DNA from: JAKQHY01 sp034429475
GTDB lineage: Bacteria > Chloroflexota > Anaerolineae > B4-G1 > SLSP01
Reading direction: 5' to 3'
Assembly: GCA_034429475.1 (NCBI GenBank)
Contig: DAOUGD010000126.1
Location: 1 to 64,000, forward strand
Length of the DNA stretch: 64,000 nucleotides
In this document: positions 33,301-41,036 of the stretch, one piece after another
How the letters are laid out: every line of letters begins with the position of its first letter
How positions within the stretch are numbered: position 1 is the stretch's first letter
Program-made: the position numbers and the translations under genes
The notes under the pieces: generated by a model
Databases searched by the model: none
Seen by the model: the letters and a program-made list of their open reading frames with translations, nothing else
What the model was told of the DNA's origin: nothing

Positions 33301-33859
33301 CTGGGGAACGCTGGCGCAGGTGGCCGCGTTCAGCCCCAACGGCCAGAGCCTCTTCTTTGGCCCGCGCGGCATTGCCGTGGCGCCCAACGGCGAAGTGTTC
33401 GTGACGGACACCGGCAACAAGCGCGTCCAGGTGTTCGACGCCGATGGCAAGTTCCTGCGCGAGTTCGGCGGCAGCGGAACGTATCCGGGGCTGATGAACG
33501 AACCGGTGGGAATCGCCGTGAACGAAACCGAAGTCTTTGTGGCGGACGCCTGGAACCGGCGCGTGCAAGTCTTCACACTTCAGGGAGACTTTGTGCGGCA
33601 GTGGCAAATTCCCTCGTGGCGGCTGGACAACCCGGAGGAAAAGCCGTTCCTGGCGCTGTCCGGCGATTCCGTGTACGTGACCGAGCCGGGGCAGCGCCGC
33701 GTGCTGGCCTTTGCCGCCGATGGGACGTTCCGCTGGGCCGTCACCGGCGGCGACGCCGGCATGTTGACCTACCCGGTGGGCGTCGCCGTGTATGAGAACA
33801 TGCTGTACGTCGCCGACACGCACGCCGCGCAGGTGGTGGGGTATCGGCTGCCGGAGTAG
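30383..33859 (+). CDS. Agl23-type flippase-associated membrane protein with C-terminal NHL repeats
   Basis: 1158 residues. The N-terminal half is polytopic with the GT-C style Asp-Glu pair in RAISHDESIHTKFSW (Asp37-Glu38) and matches the group named flippase activity-associated protein Agl23 (TIGR03663 type). The C-terminal 250 residues contain about six NHL beta-propeller repeats, for example GNLYVADTWNHRIQKF and GEVFVTDTGNKRVQVF. Residues about 448-508 are a translated array of octamers and heptamers (ADQRISGS, then LSPQSSV). A role in cell-surface glycan or glycoprotein assembly is likely. ATG at 30383 follows GATGAGGAGCC; a TTG frame from 30338 lies inside the promoter. Confidence 0.85.
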   Translation: MWGERLRRWERIFYVVILILAVFSRFYMLGDRAISHDESIHTKFSWNFFAGQGFQHNPMMHGPLLFEVTALNYFMFGVNDFTSRIYTAALGVLLVLTPVLFRKWLGKPGAALAAVMLLISPSISYYARYIRHDTPVMLFAVLWIWTLFQYLDTGKKSWLYGMAAFFSLMHASKEVNYIYIAIVCGLMAFPFAWQVMTLPWQRKELFQIFVFALIAMLLLLAVFAASFLVADVQHQDLDEAGNTRVANIAIPIWGRLAAALAFVALFAALMMVYYGIGDAAMHQLRLFDVLMAVGTLTLPLGSAFLIKFVAGVDMGVVYEAVRTGNFTQMASPTVAAILGVVLLCLAVSVGIGLWWDRRRWPLVALIHYSIFLVTYTSVFTWGFGALSGLVGGLAYWMAQQGVERGGQPWYYYGVVGPLYEYLPILLSIPAGVGAILYAFRAGRANDESADQRISGSADQRISESASRRVGESAERRSGESALSPQSSVLSPQSSVLSPQSSVLSPQSLLQQFFPIFLLGWTGLAWIAYTYAGEKMPWLLVHIALPSIFLAAWGLGQWLERLDVGEGTRWLPPAFLVALLLTLTTLAGLGGAVGVWRAALANGVSSAGPTLAQLGPFGQVLGGLLGTVVFGGFLFWTVERLGVARSLRWGGVLLAGVLAGLTVRTMAMANFVNYDMATEYLVYAHSTGDIKVALKQVQDISWRVTGAPYDVQVAYGEDGSWPLTWYMVDYPNNYFYGTTPDRARLLECPVVIAGSPQYGVVEEILGTDYIHFDYLYLWWPVEDYKGLTLARIVGAWRDPEMRRALWDILWRRDYTHYAQLKNPGAPFTLQTWPYRKEFRLYVRRDLAQDVWNYRLGETAAPVVKPQATVAPDPYRAGEQSLATTGVAALPNAAPRGMAVSPDGTLYVADTAQHRVWHITAQGAVLGSLGGFGAALGQFSEPWDVALDAQGNLYVADTWNHRIQKFDAAGQYVTSWGTLAQVAAFSPNGQSLFFGPRGIAVAPNGEVFVTDTGNKRVQVFDADGKFLREFGGSGTYPGLMNEPVGIAVNETEVFVADAWNRRVQVFTLQGDFVRQWQIPSWRLDNPEEKPFLALSGDSVYVTEPGQRRVLAFAADGTFRWAVTGGDAGMLTYPVGVAVYENMLYVADTHAAQVVGYRLPE
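31727..31905 (+). repeat. In-frame octamer and heptamer arrays GCGGATCA, GCGAGTCG, GCGGAGCG, CTCAGTC
   Basis: About five GCGGATCA, several GCGAGTCG and GCGGAGCG units, then about ten CTCAGTC-type units. Octamers give an 8-residue repeat and heptamers a 7-residue repeat. The arrays lie between membrane segments of the Agl23-like protein and keep its frame. Confidence 0.92.
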
Positions 33860-33874
33860 GGAATTGAATGAGCG

Positions 33875-34588
33875 ATGCAAGCCATCAAACAGACCTCTCG
33901 TGAGGAAAAGCTATATCTTTACGGCAGTATCTACGTGCTACTCTCAACCATTATCTTTGGCGTTATCAACTATTTCACATGGTCGCCGGGGGTGGTTACA
34001 GAAGTATCTGCTCTTTTCTTGCTGTCCTGGATACCTTTATACCTGCCTATGATAGTTTTCAACCAATTCGCCGATTGGAGAGTCAGCGAATTTGGGTTTG
34101 TGGTAGATAAGCGGACGGGAATTGTGGCGGCGATTTCCTTGTTGTTTGGCGTATGGGTGTGTGTCAAAGAGCCGACGCTGTGGATGTTTGACCGAGGTTA
34201 CTATTCTTTGATCGAAGCTTTTGCGCGTGTGGGGGAAGAACTATACTTCAGAGGGTTTATTTACCTCCTCGTACTCAAGCTCTTCAAAGCTGAAAAGAAG
34301 CCGTATATCTGGGCTATCGTTCTATCCAGTATCGTATTTGCGGCGATGCACACGCAGACTTTTCTGCCAGAGTATGGTACATCCCTATTCTCCGTATTTT
34401 TATCGGCGCTACTCTTGGCGTACCTGCGCCACAAAACCGATTCATTACTGCCTGGTATAACAATACACAGCTTTCTCAAAGGGAGCTTGCTCGGGATACT
34501 GTTTGGCTGGGCCATTTACGCACTTTTCGTGCTTTGGGACTACATCGAAAAGCGTCATATCGCGCAGATGAATCTGCCAATCCGCTGA
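33875..34588 (+). CDS. CPBP family intramembrane metalloprotease
   Basis: 237 residues with about six to seven hydrophobic segments. The conserved motifs of the CAAX-protease/bacteriocin-processing family are GEELYFRGF (EExxxR, about residue 118) and FAAMHTQTF (His motif, about residue 156). Members cleave or bind within the membrane. The third motif (HxxxN/D region) is less clear. It begins 15 bases after the Agl23-like gene, so cotranscription is likely. The stretch after its stop includes GCGGATC-type octamers on the reverse strand. Confidence 0.85.
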   Translation: MQAIKQTSREEKLYLYGSIYVLLSTIIFGVINYFTWSPGVVTEVSALFLLSWIPLYLPMIVFNQFADWRVSEFGFVVDKRTGIVAAISLLFGVWVCVKEPTLWMFDRGYYSLIEAFARVGEELYFRGFIYLLVLKLFKAEKKPYIWAIVLSSIVFAAMHTQTFLPEYGTSLFSVFLSALLLAYLRHKTDSLLPGITIHSFLKGSLLGILFGWAIYALFVLWDYIEKRHIAQMNLPIR

Positions 34589-34633
34589 TCCGCCGATCCG
34601 CTTTCTTAACCTTTCAAAAAGGAGTCCATTTCC

Positions 34634-36100
34634 ATGCCTCTTAGAATCGCCATGATTTCATCCGAATGTGCCCCGTTTGCCAAGACGGGGGGGCTGGCCG
34701 ACGTGGTGGGCGCGCTGCCCCAGGCGTTGCGCGCGTTGGGCCACGAGGTGATCGTGATCATGCCCAAGTATGCCAGCATAGACGCTCAAAAGCACGAGTT
34801 GCACTCTTTCCTCGTGCCGCTGGGGGTGTGGATGGGTAACACGGAGGAATGGTGCGCCGTTCACGTCACCGAAAAGTACGGCGTGCCGGTCTACTTCATC
34901 GAATCGCAGAAGTACTTCGACCGTTCCGGTCTTTACCACGACGCCGACTTCAACGACTACCTCGATAACCCTCGCCGCTTCGCCTTCCTGTCGCGGGCGG
35001 CCCTGCAACTCTGCCGCGACATGGGCTTCGCGCCGGACATCGTCCACGCGCACGACTGGCAGGCGGCGCTGGCCCCGGCTTACCTGAAGGTTTGGCACTG
35101 GAACGACGCCGTGTTGGGCCGCGCGGCCAGCGTGTTGACCATCCACAACATCGGCTACCAGGGCGTGTATCCCGCTTCCCACTACGACTACATCGGCCTG
35201 CAATGGAGCAATTTTGTGTCGGACAAATTCGAGGCTCACGGCGCGATCAACTTCCTCAAGGGGGGTATCCAGTACGCGGACATGGTCAACACCGTCAGCC
35301 CGACGTATGCCGATGAGACCCGCACCCCGGAACACGGCTGTGGGATGGCACCGTATTTGAACAACAAGGGCGAGAACTACATCGGCATCCTGAACGGCGT
35401 GGACTACCACGAGTGGAATCCCGCTGTGGATCGGCTGATCCCGGCGCGTTACACACCTCAAGACCTGGCGGGTAAGGCCGTTTGCAAGCGGGAATTGCAG
35501 CGGCGCTTCAATCTCGCTGTGGATTCCCACATCCCCGTGATCGGCGTCGTGAGTCGCTTTGTGGATCAGAAGGGGCTGGATGTATTAGCCGGCGCTGTGG
35601 AGAATATCATCAAATCCATGCAGGCGCAATTTGTGATCCTGGGATCGGGCGACAAGACCCTGGAATGGTATTACGGCAGCCTGCCGGCGCGCTATCCGGG
35701 CTACATCGGCAGCTACATCGGTTACAGCAACGAGCTGGCGCACTGGATTGAGGCCGGCAGCGACTTCTTCATCATGCCCTCCCTCTATGAGCCGTGCGGC
35801 CTGAACCAGATTTACTCGCTCAAATACGGCACGCTGCCCATCGTCCGCGCCACCGGCGGGCTGGAGGACACCGTCCAGCAGTATGATGAAGCCACCGGGC
35901 GGGGCACCGGCTTCAAGTTTTGGGAACCCAGTCCTCACGCCATCTATTACACCGTCGGCTGGGCCGTGAGCACGTTCTTTGATCGCCCGTACCACCACCG
36001 ACAGATGATGCAGCAGGCGATGGCTCAAGACTATTCTTGGGAGAACAGCGCCAGAGCGTATGAAGTCACCTACCAGCGTGCGCTGCGTAATCGGGGATAA
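34634..36100 (+). CDS. glgA: Glycogen synthase (ADP-glucose type)
   Basis: 488 residues, GT-B fold GT5 family. KTGGLADVVGALP (residues 16-28) is the ADP-glucose binding loop; HAHDWQAALAP and PSLYEPCGLNQIYSLKYG are also diagnostic. It extends alpha-1,4-glucan chains in the cytosol. Start follows AAAAAGGAGTCC. It complements the debranching enzyme at 16743. A hairpin terminator lies at 36203-36226. Confidence 0.96.
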   Translation: MPLRIAMISSECAPFAKTGGLADVVGALPQALRALGHEVIVIMPKYASIDAQKHELHSFLVPLGVWMGNTEEWCAVHVTEKYGVPVYFIESQKYFDRSGLYHDADFNDYLDNPRRFAFLSRAALQLCRDMGFAPDIVHAHDWQAALAPAYLKVWHWNDAVLGRAASVLTIHNIGYQGVYPASHYDYIGLQWSNFVSDKFEAHGAINFLKGGIQYADMVNTVSPTYADETRTPEHGCGMAPYLNNKGENYIGILNGVDYHEWNPAVDRLIPARYTPQDLAGKAVCKRELQRRFNLAVDSHIPVIGVVSRFVDQKGLDVLAGAVENIIKSMQAQFVILGSGDKTLEWYYGSLPARYPGYIGSYIGYSNELAHWIEAGSDFFIMPSLYEPCGLNQIYSLKYGTLPIVRATGGLEDTVQQYDEATGRGTGFKFWEPSPHAIYYTVGWAVSTFFDRPYHHRQMMQQAMAQDYSWENSARAYEVTYQRALRNRG

Positions 36101-36154
36101 CCCGCTATCGCTTGCACGATCCTTTACTTTGCACTATCATAAGGAAGCAAAAAA

Positions 36155-36190
36155 GTATTTTCGCGGACAGCACCCTATCCGCGAAAATAC
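36155..36190. repeat. Perfect hairpin, GTATTTTCGCGGA arms
   Basis: Thirteen-base arms with a 10-base loop, in the glgA 3' region and before a separate terminator. No T run. Possibly a REP-like element. Confidence 0.75.
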
Positions 36191-36202
36191 GTCCCTACTC
36201 AT

Positions 36203-36226
36203 CCGCCGCTTGAGCGGCTTATTTTT
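36203..36226 (+). terminator. Intrinsic terminator after glgA
   Basis: GCCGCTTGAGCGGC followed by TTATTTTT. Confidence 0.75.
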
Positions 36227-36241
36227 GAAGGAGGCACACCT

Positions 36242-36760
36242 ATGGGTTTGTTAGGTAAGCGCGATATGGGATCCCCGCAGCAAATGCACCGGGTTCACAT
36301 GGCGAATGATGTGCTCTGGCTTACCGGGGAAATGGAGACGTTGGGCAACCCACACAACTACATCAACCAGGATGGCCTGAATTTCATCCGCATCAGCAAC
36401 CCCCACATCACTCCATGGGGCTTCACCGGTCTGCCGGCCAGTCATACGCCGTTACTCATTATGACGCGGGAGCGCACCCAGTTGATCATCTTCCCTGACC
36501 CGGCGACGCAAGAACAATTCCGCCCGCCGATGAAGACGGAATCCTTGATCATCAACCTCTCGCTGGCTGTGATCCGGGGAAAAGTGCCGTTTCTGAGCGA
36601 GGCCCAGGTTCACAACTTCCTGGATTTCTGGAAGGGAATCTTCTTTCCGGTGATGGATGCTTCCTTGTACTTCTTGACCGATGGCCCGGCAGAGTTACCC
36701 GGCGAGTGTGCGCTGGTTTACGTCAACCGCAACCTGATTCAAAGTTACATCGGCGGGTAG
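36242..36760 (+). CDS. Hypothetical protein of unknown family
   Basis: 172 residues, no signal peptide or membrane segment. Mixed alpha/beta by appearance, with a hydrophobic strand LLIMTRERTQLIIF and an aromatic segment FLDFWKGIFFPVMDASLYFL (about residues 125-145). I do not recognise it. A strong ribosome site, GAAGGAGGCACACC, and normal codon use show it is real. It is followed 19 bases on by another unknown small protein, so the two may work together. Nothing in the sequence gives a function. Confidence 0.75.
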   Translation: MGLLGKRDMGSPQQMHRVHMANDVLWLTGEMETLGNPHNYINQDGLNFIRISNPHITPWGFTGLPASHTPLLIMTRERTQLIIFPDPATQEQFRPPMKTESLIINLSLAVIRGKVPFLSEAQVHNFLDFWKGIFFPVMDASLYFLTDGPAELPGECALVYVNRNLIQSYIGG

Positions 36761-36779
36761 GCCTGGGCGCCGGTTTAAT

Positions 36780-37130
36780 ATGAAAACACCGGAGGGGCGG
36801 GAGTGCCCTTACTACTACGTGGACTATCATCGTCGGGCGATGTCGCACGAAGTTTGCCATCTCCTGGAAGGTCGTCCGGACGCCATGCGCTGGACGAGCG
36901 CGTTGTGCGCCACATGCGCCGTCCCCGACATCAAGCGGGTCAACGGCTGCCCTTTTATGCGCCTCCACATCTTCATCGGCAAACCCTGGTGGCGTTTTTG
37001 GGGCAAAGAATCCATCCAGTTGTACGCCGACTGCGAGCGCAGTCACAAAGTGGTTGAAAACCCCTACGTAGGATGTGGCGAATGTCACCCGCCGATGCAA
37101 TTTGTCGTCGGCCAAGACCCTAAAACGTGA
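36780..37130 (+). CDS. Hypothetical cysteine-rich protein
   Basis: 116 residues with seven to eight cysteines and several histidines: CPYYYVDYHRR, EVCHLLEG, LCATCAVPD, NGCPFMRL, YADCERSH, CGECHPP. The CxxC pairs suggest zinc or an iron-sulfur cluster, but no named domain is recognised. No strong ribosome site precedes the ATG; translation may be coupled to the gene before it (19-base gap). Codon use resembles its neighbours. Function unknown. Confidence 0.65.
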   Translation: MKTPEGRECPYYYVDYHRRAMSHEVCHLLEGRPDAMRWTSALCATCAVPDIKRVNGCPFMRLHIFIGKPWWRFWGKESIQLYADCERSHKVVENPYVGCGECHPPMQFVVGQDPKT

Positions 37131-37161
37131 AGTGTAAAAGCGATTGGATGAAAAAAACTTT

Positions 37162-37223
37162 CTCAACGGATGTAACGGAATTTAACGGATATTTTCTCCG
37201 TTTAATCCGTTCAATCCGTTGAG
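37162..37223. repeat. Inverted AACGGATT-type array
   Basis: CTCAACGGATGTAACGGA on the left faces TCCGTTCAATCCGTTGAG on the right; arms of about 27 bases and a 7-base loop. It ends 21 bases before the MTA phosphorylase start, the same layout as at 18727-18788. Confidence 0.85.
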
Positions 37224-37244
37224 GCTATTTTCAGGGGAGGTTTT

Positions 37245-38111
37245 ATGAATTCTGAACCTGTGCGTATTGGCGTCATCGGAGGCTCCGGCTTGTACCAGAT
37301 GGAGGGTCTTGCGCATCTGCGGGAAGCACATCTCTCCACTCCCTTTGGCGATCCCAGTGATGTTATCTTCATTGGCGATGTGGAGGGTGTGCCGGTGGCG
37401 TTTCTCCCCCGCCATGGTCGAGGCCATATTCACAATCCGACTGAGGTGCCCTATCGCGCCAACATCTTCGCGCTCAAGCAGTTGGGCGTGCAACAGCTCA
37501 TCAGCGTCTCTGCTTGTGGCTCCTTGCGTGAGCACCTCCACCCTGGCGAGATCGTCGTGCCAGATCAGCTTTTTGACTTCACCAAACGGCGCAATAGCTC
37601 GTTTTTTGAGACGGGGTGGGTCGCGCATGTTTCGGTGGCCGAGCCTTTTTGCAATGACCTGTCCGCGCTGTTGGCCGACGCCATTGGCGCTGCCGGAGGG
37701 GTGGCGCATCATGGCGGAACGTTTATCACTATCGAAGGCCCGCGTTTCAGCACCAAGGGCGAAAGCTACGTCTACCGCGCCTGGGGCATGGACATCATCG
37801 GCATGACCGCCAGCCCGGAAGCGTTCCTGGCGCGGGAGGCCGGGATGTGCTACGCCACGATGGCGCACATCACCGACTACGACGTCTGGCACGAAAGCGC
37901 CGAAGCTGTCACGGTGGACATGGTGATCCAGTGCCTGAATCAGAACGTGCGCCTGGCGCAGGAAACCCTCCGTTGCCTGGCGCCGCGCCTTGCTGCGCGC
38001 GACATCACGTGCGGGTGCAGTCAAGCGCTGGCTAATGCGCTGATCACCGCCCCCGACCGCATCCCATCCGAAACGCGCGCTCGCCTGAACCCATTGCTGC
38101 CCACCGCCTGA
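37245..38111 (+). CDS. mtnP: S-methyl-5'-thioadenosine phosphorylase
   Basis: 288 residues. RIGVIGGSGLYQ opens the phosphate-binding site, PRHGRGHIHNPTEVPYRANI and SACGSLREHL are family blocks, and ITIEGPRFSTKGES and HITDYDVW fit the MTAP rather than purine nucleoside phosphorylase branch. It splits methylthioadenosine to adenine and methylthioribose 1-phosphate in methionine salvage. ATG follows GGGGAGGTTTT. The SEDS fusion gene follows after 28 bases. Confidence 0.93.
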   Translation: MNSEPVRIGVIGGSGLYQMEGLAHLREAHLSTPFGDPSDVIFIGDVEGVPVAFLPRHGRGHIHNPTEVPYRANIFALKQLGVQQLISVSACGSLREHLHPGEIVVPDQLFDFTKRRNSSFFETGWVAHVSVAEPFCNDLSALLADAIGAAGGVAHHGGTFITIEGPRFSTKGESYVYRAWGMDIIGMTASPEAFLAREAGMCYATMAHITDYDVWHESAEAVTVDMVIQCLNQNVRLAQETLRCLAPRLAARDITCGCSQALANALITAPDRIPSETRARLNPLLPTA

Positions 38112-38139
38112 TCCTCTCTGTGGCGAGCATCCAAGCTGC

Positions 38140-40872
38140 ATGAAAATGCCATTTTTTCGACCTGTTGCGCGCGAATCAACGCTGGACATAAAAACTCCTC
38201 AACTCCTGGCGAACTCCAGGCTTTCGCACTTGTTTGCGGCTTTATCCGGGCGGGCGCGCGGTGCGGACGGCGCTACCCCTATGACTCAGCCGCTCTTGCT
38301 CCTGTTGGCCGGGCTGTTTGTGGCGCTCGGCGGGGCTGCCCTGCACTTCTCTATGCACATTCCCCTTTGGCGGCTGATCATCCTCGGCGGCGGCTGGACG
38401 CTGGCCTGGGGCGCAAGTTTCTGGGTGCTGCGCGCCCGTCTCCCTGACGCCGACCCCTTCATTCTGCCCATCGTCGCGCTGTTGACCGGGTGGGGCTTAC
38501 TGCTGCAAGCACGCCTGGCTCCGGCGTTTATGCTGCGCCAGACGCTCTGGCTTCTCATCGGCTGCGGTGCGCTGTGCGGCGTGGCGCTCTATCCCCGGTT
38601 GCCGCGCCTGCTGCGCCGTTACCGCTACTCCTTCCTGGCGGCCGGATTGTTGCTCCTGGGCGCCACCCTGGTCTTTGGCGTGAATCCCTCCGGCTACGGC
38701 CAGCAGCTTTGGCTGGGAGCGTTTGGCGTCTACTTCCAGCCCTCGGAGCTGCTTAAATTGCTCCTGGTGATCTACCTGGCCTCGTACTTGTGCGACCGCC
38801 GTGAGGTGCTGGCGCAAAAGAAGGTACACCATCCCCTGTGGGGCGTTGTCCTTGGTCCGATGTTAGCGATGGTGGGCGTCGCGCTGCTGCTCTTGGGGTG
38901 GCAGCAAGACCTGGGCGCGGCGCTCCTCTTCTACCTGACCTTCGTGGCGATGCTGTACCTGGCCTGGGGAAAAGTCTGGTACGTGGCCCTCAGCCTACTT
39001 GTCTTTATCCCGGTGGCGGTAGCGGGATACTTCATCTCTGACCGTGTGGCGCTGCGGGTGAGCATCTGGCTCGATCCGTGGGCGCCCGCACAGGCCGACC
39101 GCGCCTTCCAAATCCTGCAATCCCTCTTTGCCCTGGCGTCCGGCGGCATCTTCGGGCAGGGATTGGGACAGGGCGCGCCGACGTTGATCCCTGTCGTCCA
39201 CTCCGATTTTGTCTACGCCGCCCTGGTGGAGGAGTTCGGTATGCTCGGCGCGTTGGCGCTGCTGGCCTTGATCGGCCTGCTGATCTATCGCGGCCTCCTG
39301 TGGGCGCAGCGGGCGGAGTCGCCGTTTGAAGCGCTGCTGGCCGGCGGCATTGCCGCCATTTGGGGGATTCAAACCTGGGTAATTTTGGGAGGCAATGCCA
39401 AACTGATCCCCATCACCGGCGTGACGCTGCCGTTTGTCAGCTATGGCGGTTCGTCCCTGTTGGTGATGTTGCTGGCCACCGGCTTGCTGCTCAACCTTTC
39501 GGCCCCGCATCCGGCGACCTTCGCCATCTCCCTGACGCCCGACAAGGCGCCATCCTTGGCGCGCACAGCGGGCCGGTTGGGACAGGGCCTGCTGTTCTTG
39601 TTGGTAACTGTGGCGCTCGATACCGGCTGGTGGGCAGTGCTGCGCAGCGACGACCTGCGCACGTATCTGGCGAACCCCCGCTACATCCTATCCGAGAGCC
39701 GGATTCGGCGGGGCCGCGTCCTGGATCGGGCGGGGGGAACGCTGGCGGACGTTCGCGTAGATGAAGACGGCTACGTCACCCGCGCCTATCCGGCGCCGTC
39801 GGCGGCGGCGGTGGTGGGCTACGCGACGCTCCAATACGGCGCCGCCGGCATAGAAGCCGCCTGTGACTCTCGACTGCGCGGCGACGTGACGCGCACGTCC
39901 TGGGATAGAGCGGTGGAGCAATTGCTGCACCACGATCCCATTGGCGAGGACGTGCGCCTGACGTTGGACGTGCATCTGCAACGCAGCGCGCACCAGCTTC
40001 TGGCGGAGTATCAAGGCGCGGCGGTGATGGTGGATGTGCGCACCGGCGAAATTCTTGCGCTGGCCTCATCGCCGGTGTACACCTCGGCAACGGTGGCCGA
40101 GGACTGGGAGACGCTGCGCGAAGATCCGGCGGCGCCCCTGCTCAACCGCGTCACGCAGGGCTTGGCGCAACCCGGCGCGATTTTGGAGACGGTGCTGCTG
40201 GGGAGCGCCTTGGAGCGCGGCGACTTGCCGACACCCACCCTGCCTTTCACCCAGGCCGTGATTTTCAACGGCGCGACGCTGACCTGCCAGCATCCGCCTG
40301 CCGGGGAAGATTGGGCAGCCGCGCTGACCGCCGCTTGCCCGGCGCCGTTTGTGGCGTTGGGGCAGGATTTGGGCTTACCGGCTCTGGCAGAGAGTTTCGC
40401 GGCCTGGGGGCTGACCGAGGCGCCGGCTTTGGAACTGCCCACCGTTGCCGCGCCCTGGGAGCCGCAAACGGCGGATGTGGCGCGGGAAGCCCTGGGGCAG
40501 GGCGCGTTGCTGGTCACGCCGTTGCAAATGGTGGGCGTCGCCGCCGCGTTGGGAAATGATGGCGTGCGTCCGCCCTTGCATTTGCTGTCCCGTTCGACGC
40601 CCGGCTGTGTCACGCCGGCGACCAGTGCTGAGCGCATCCTTGCATCGGAGTATGCGGCGCAACTGCGGGCACTGTGGCCGCGTTTTGGCGGGGCCGCCGG
40701 TCATCAGGGGCAGTCTTTAGCCGGCCCGGAGCGTGTGCAGACGTGGTTCATCGGCTTGGATTCGCCGGTGGCGGCGCATTACGCGGTAGCGGTGGTGGTA
40801 GAGAACGGCCATGATCCCCAGGCGGCGGCGCGCATTGGCCTGGCCCTGTTGGAGCAGGGTGTGGTGCCCTAA
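38140..40872 (+). CDS. SEDS (FtsW/RodA) glycosyltransferase fused to a degenerate penicillin-binding domain
   Basis: 910 residues. Residues about 50-460 are a complete SEDS polytopic domain with conserved blocks QPSELLKLLLV, RVSIWLDPWA, GGIFGQGLGQG, VVHSDFVYAALVEEFG (Asp356, the catalytic Asp position) and PFVSYGGSSL. A further hydrophobic segment (about 480-500) leads to a PBP2/FtsI-like domain (520-905). The scaffold is kept (RGRVLDRAGGTLADV, GAAVMVDVRTGEILALAS, GQGALLVTPLQMVGVAAAL), but the active-site SxxK is AILE (680-683), SxN is replaced in LTAACPAPF, and KTG is absent. So it likely polymerises peptidoglycan but cannot cross-link. No clear ribosome site; ATG at 38281 is an alternative start. 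Confidence 0.9.
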   Translation: MKMPFFRPVARESTLDIKTPQLLANSRLSHLFAALSGRARGADGATPMTQPLLLLLAGLFVALGGAALHFSMHIPLWRLIILGGGWTLAWGASFWVLRARLPDADPFILPIVALLTGWGLLLQARLAPAFMLRQTLWLLIGCGALCGVALYPRLPRLLRRYRYSFLAAGLLLLGATLVFGVNPSGYGQQLWLGAFGVYFQPSELLKLLLVIYLASYLCDRREVLAQKKVHHPLWGVVLGPMLAMVGVALLLLGWQQDLGAALLFYLTFVAMLYLAWGKVWYVALSLLVFIPVAVAGYFISDRVALRVSIWLDPWAPAQADRAFQILQSLFALASGGIFGQGLGQGAPTLIPVVHSDFVYAALVEEFGMLGALALLALIGLLIYRGLLWAQRAESPFEALLAGGIAAIWGIQTWVILGGNAKLIPITGVTLPFVSYGGSSLLVMLLATGLLLNLSAPHPATFAISLTPDKAPSLARTAGRLGQGLLFLLVTVALDTGWWAVLRSDDLRTYLANPRYILSESRIRRGRVLDRAGGTLADVRVDEDGYVTRAYPAPSAAAVVGYATLQYGAAGIEAACDSRLRGDVTRTSWDRAVEQLLHHDPIGEDVRLTLDVHLQRSAHQLLAEYQGAAVMVDVRTGEILALASSPVYTSATVAEDWETLREDPAAPLLNRVTQGLAQPGAILETVLLGSALERGDLPTPTLPFTQAVIFNGATLTCQHPPAGEDWAAALTAACPAPFVALGQDLGLPALAESFAAWGLTEAPALELPTVAAPWEPQTADVAREALGQGALLVTPLQMVGVAAALGNDGVRPPLHLLSRSTPGCVTPATSAERILASEYAAQLRALWPRFGGAAGHQGQSLAGPERVQTWFIGLDSPVAAHYAVAVVVENGHDPQAAARIGLALLEQGVVP

Positions 40873-40924
40873 GTCCTTACCGTTTAGAGACAAACTGGTT
40901 GATTTCTAACCCAATCCCCATTTT

Positions 40925-40957
40925 AGGTTTGACAAACCTTTAATTTTAGCATATCAT
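40925..40957 (+). promoter_or_regulatory. Promoter with palindrome before the response regulator
   Basis: TTGACA at 40929-40934, 17-base spacer, TATCAT at 40952-40957. AGGTTT-GAC-AAACCT (40925-40939) is a perfect inverted repeat over the -35 box, a likely operator. Confidence 0.6.
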
Positions 40958-41036
40958 TGGGGATAGGGATGCATCCACAGATCGAATCAAACCTTTGCAC
41001 TTCGGTCACAGTAAGTAGCACTTTTAGGAGCGAGTG

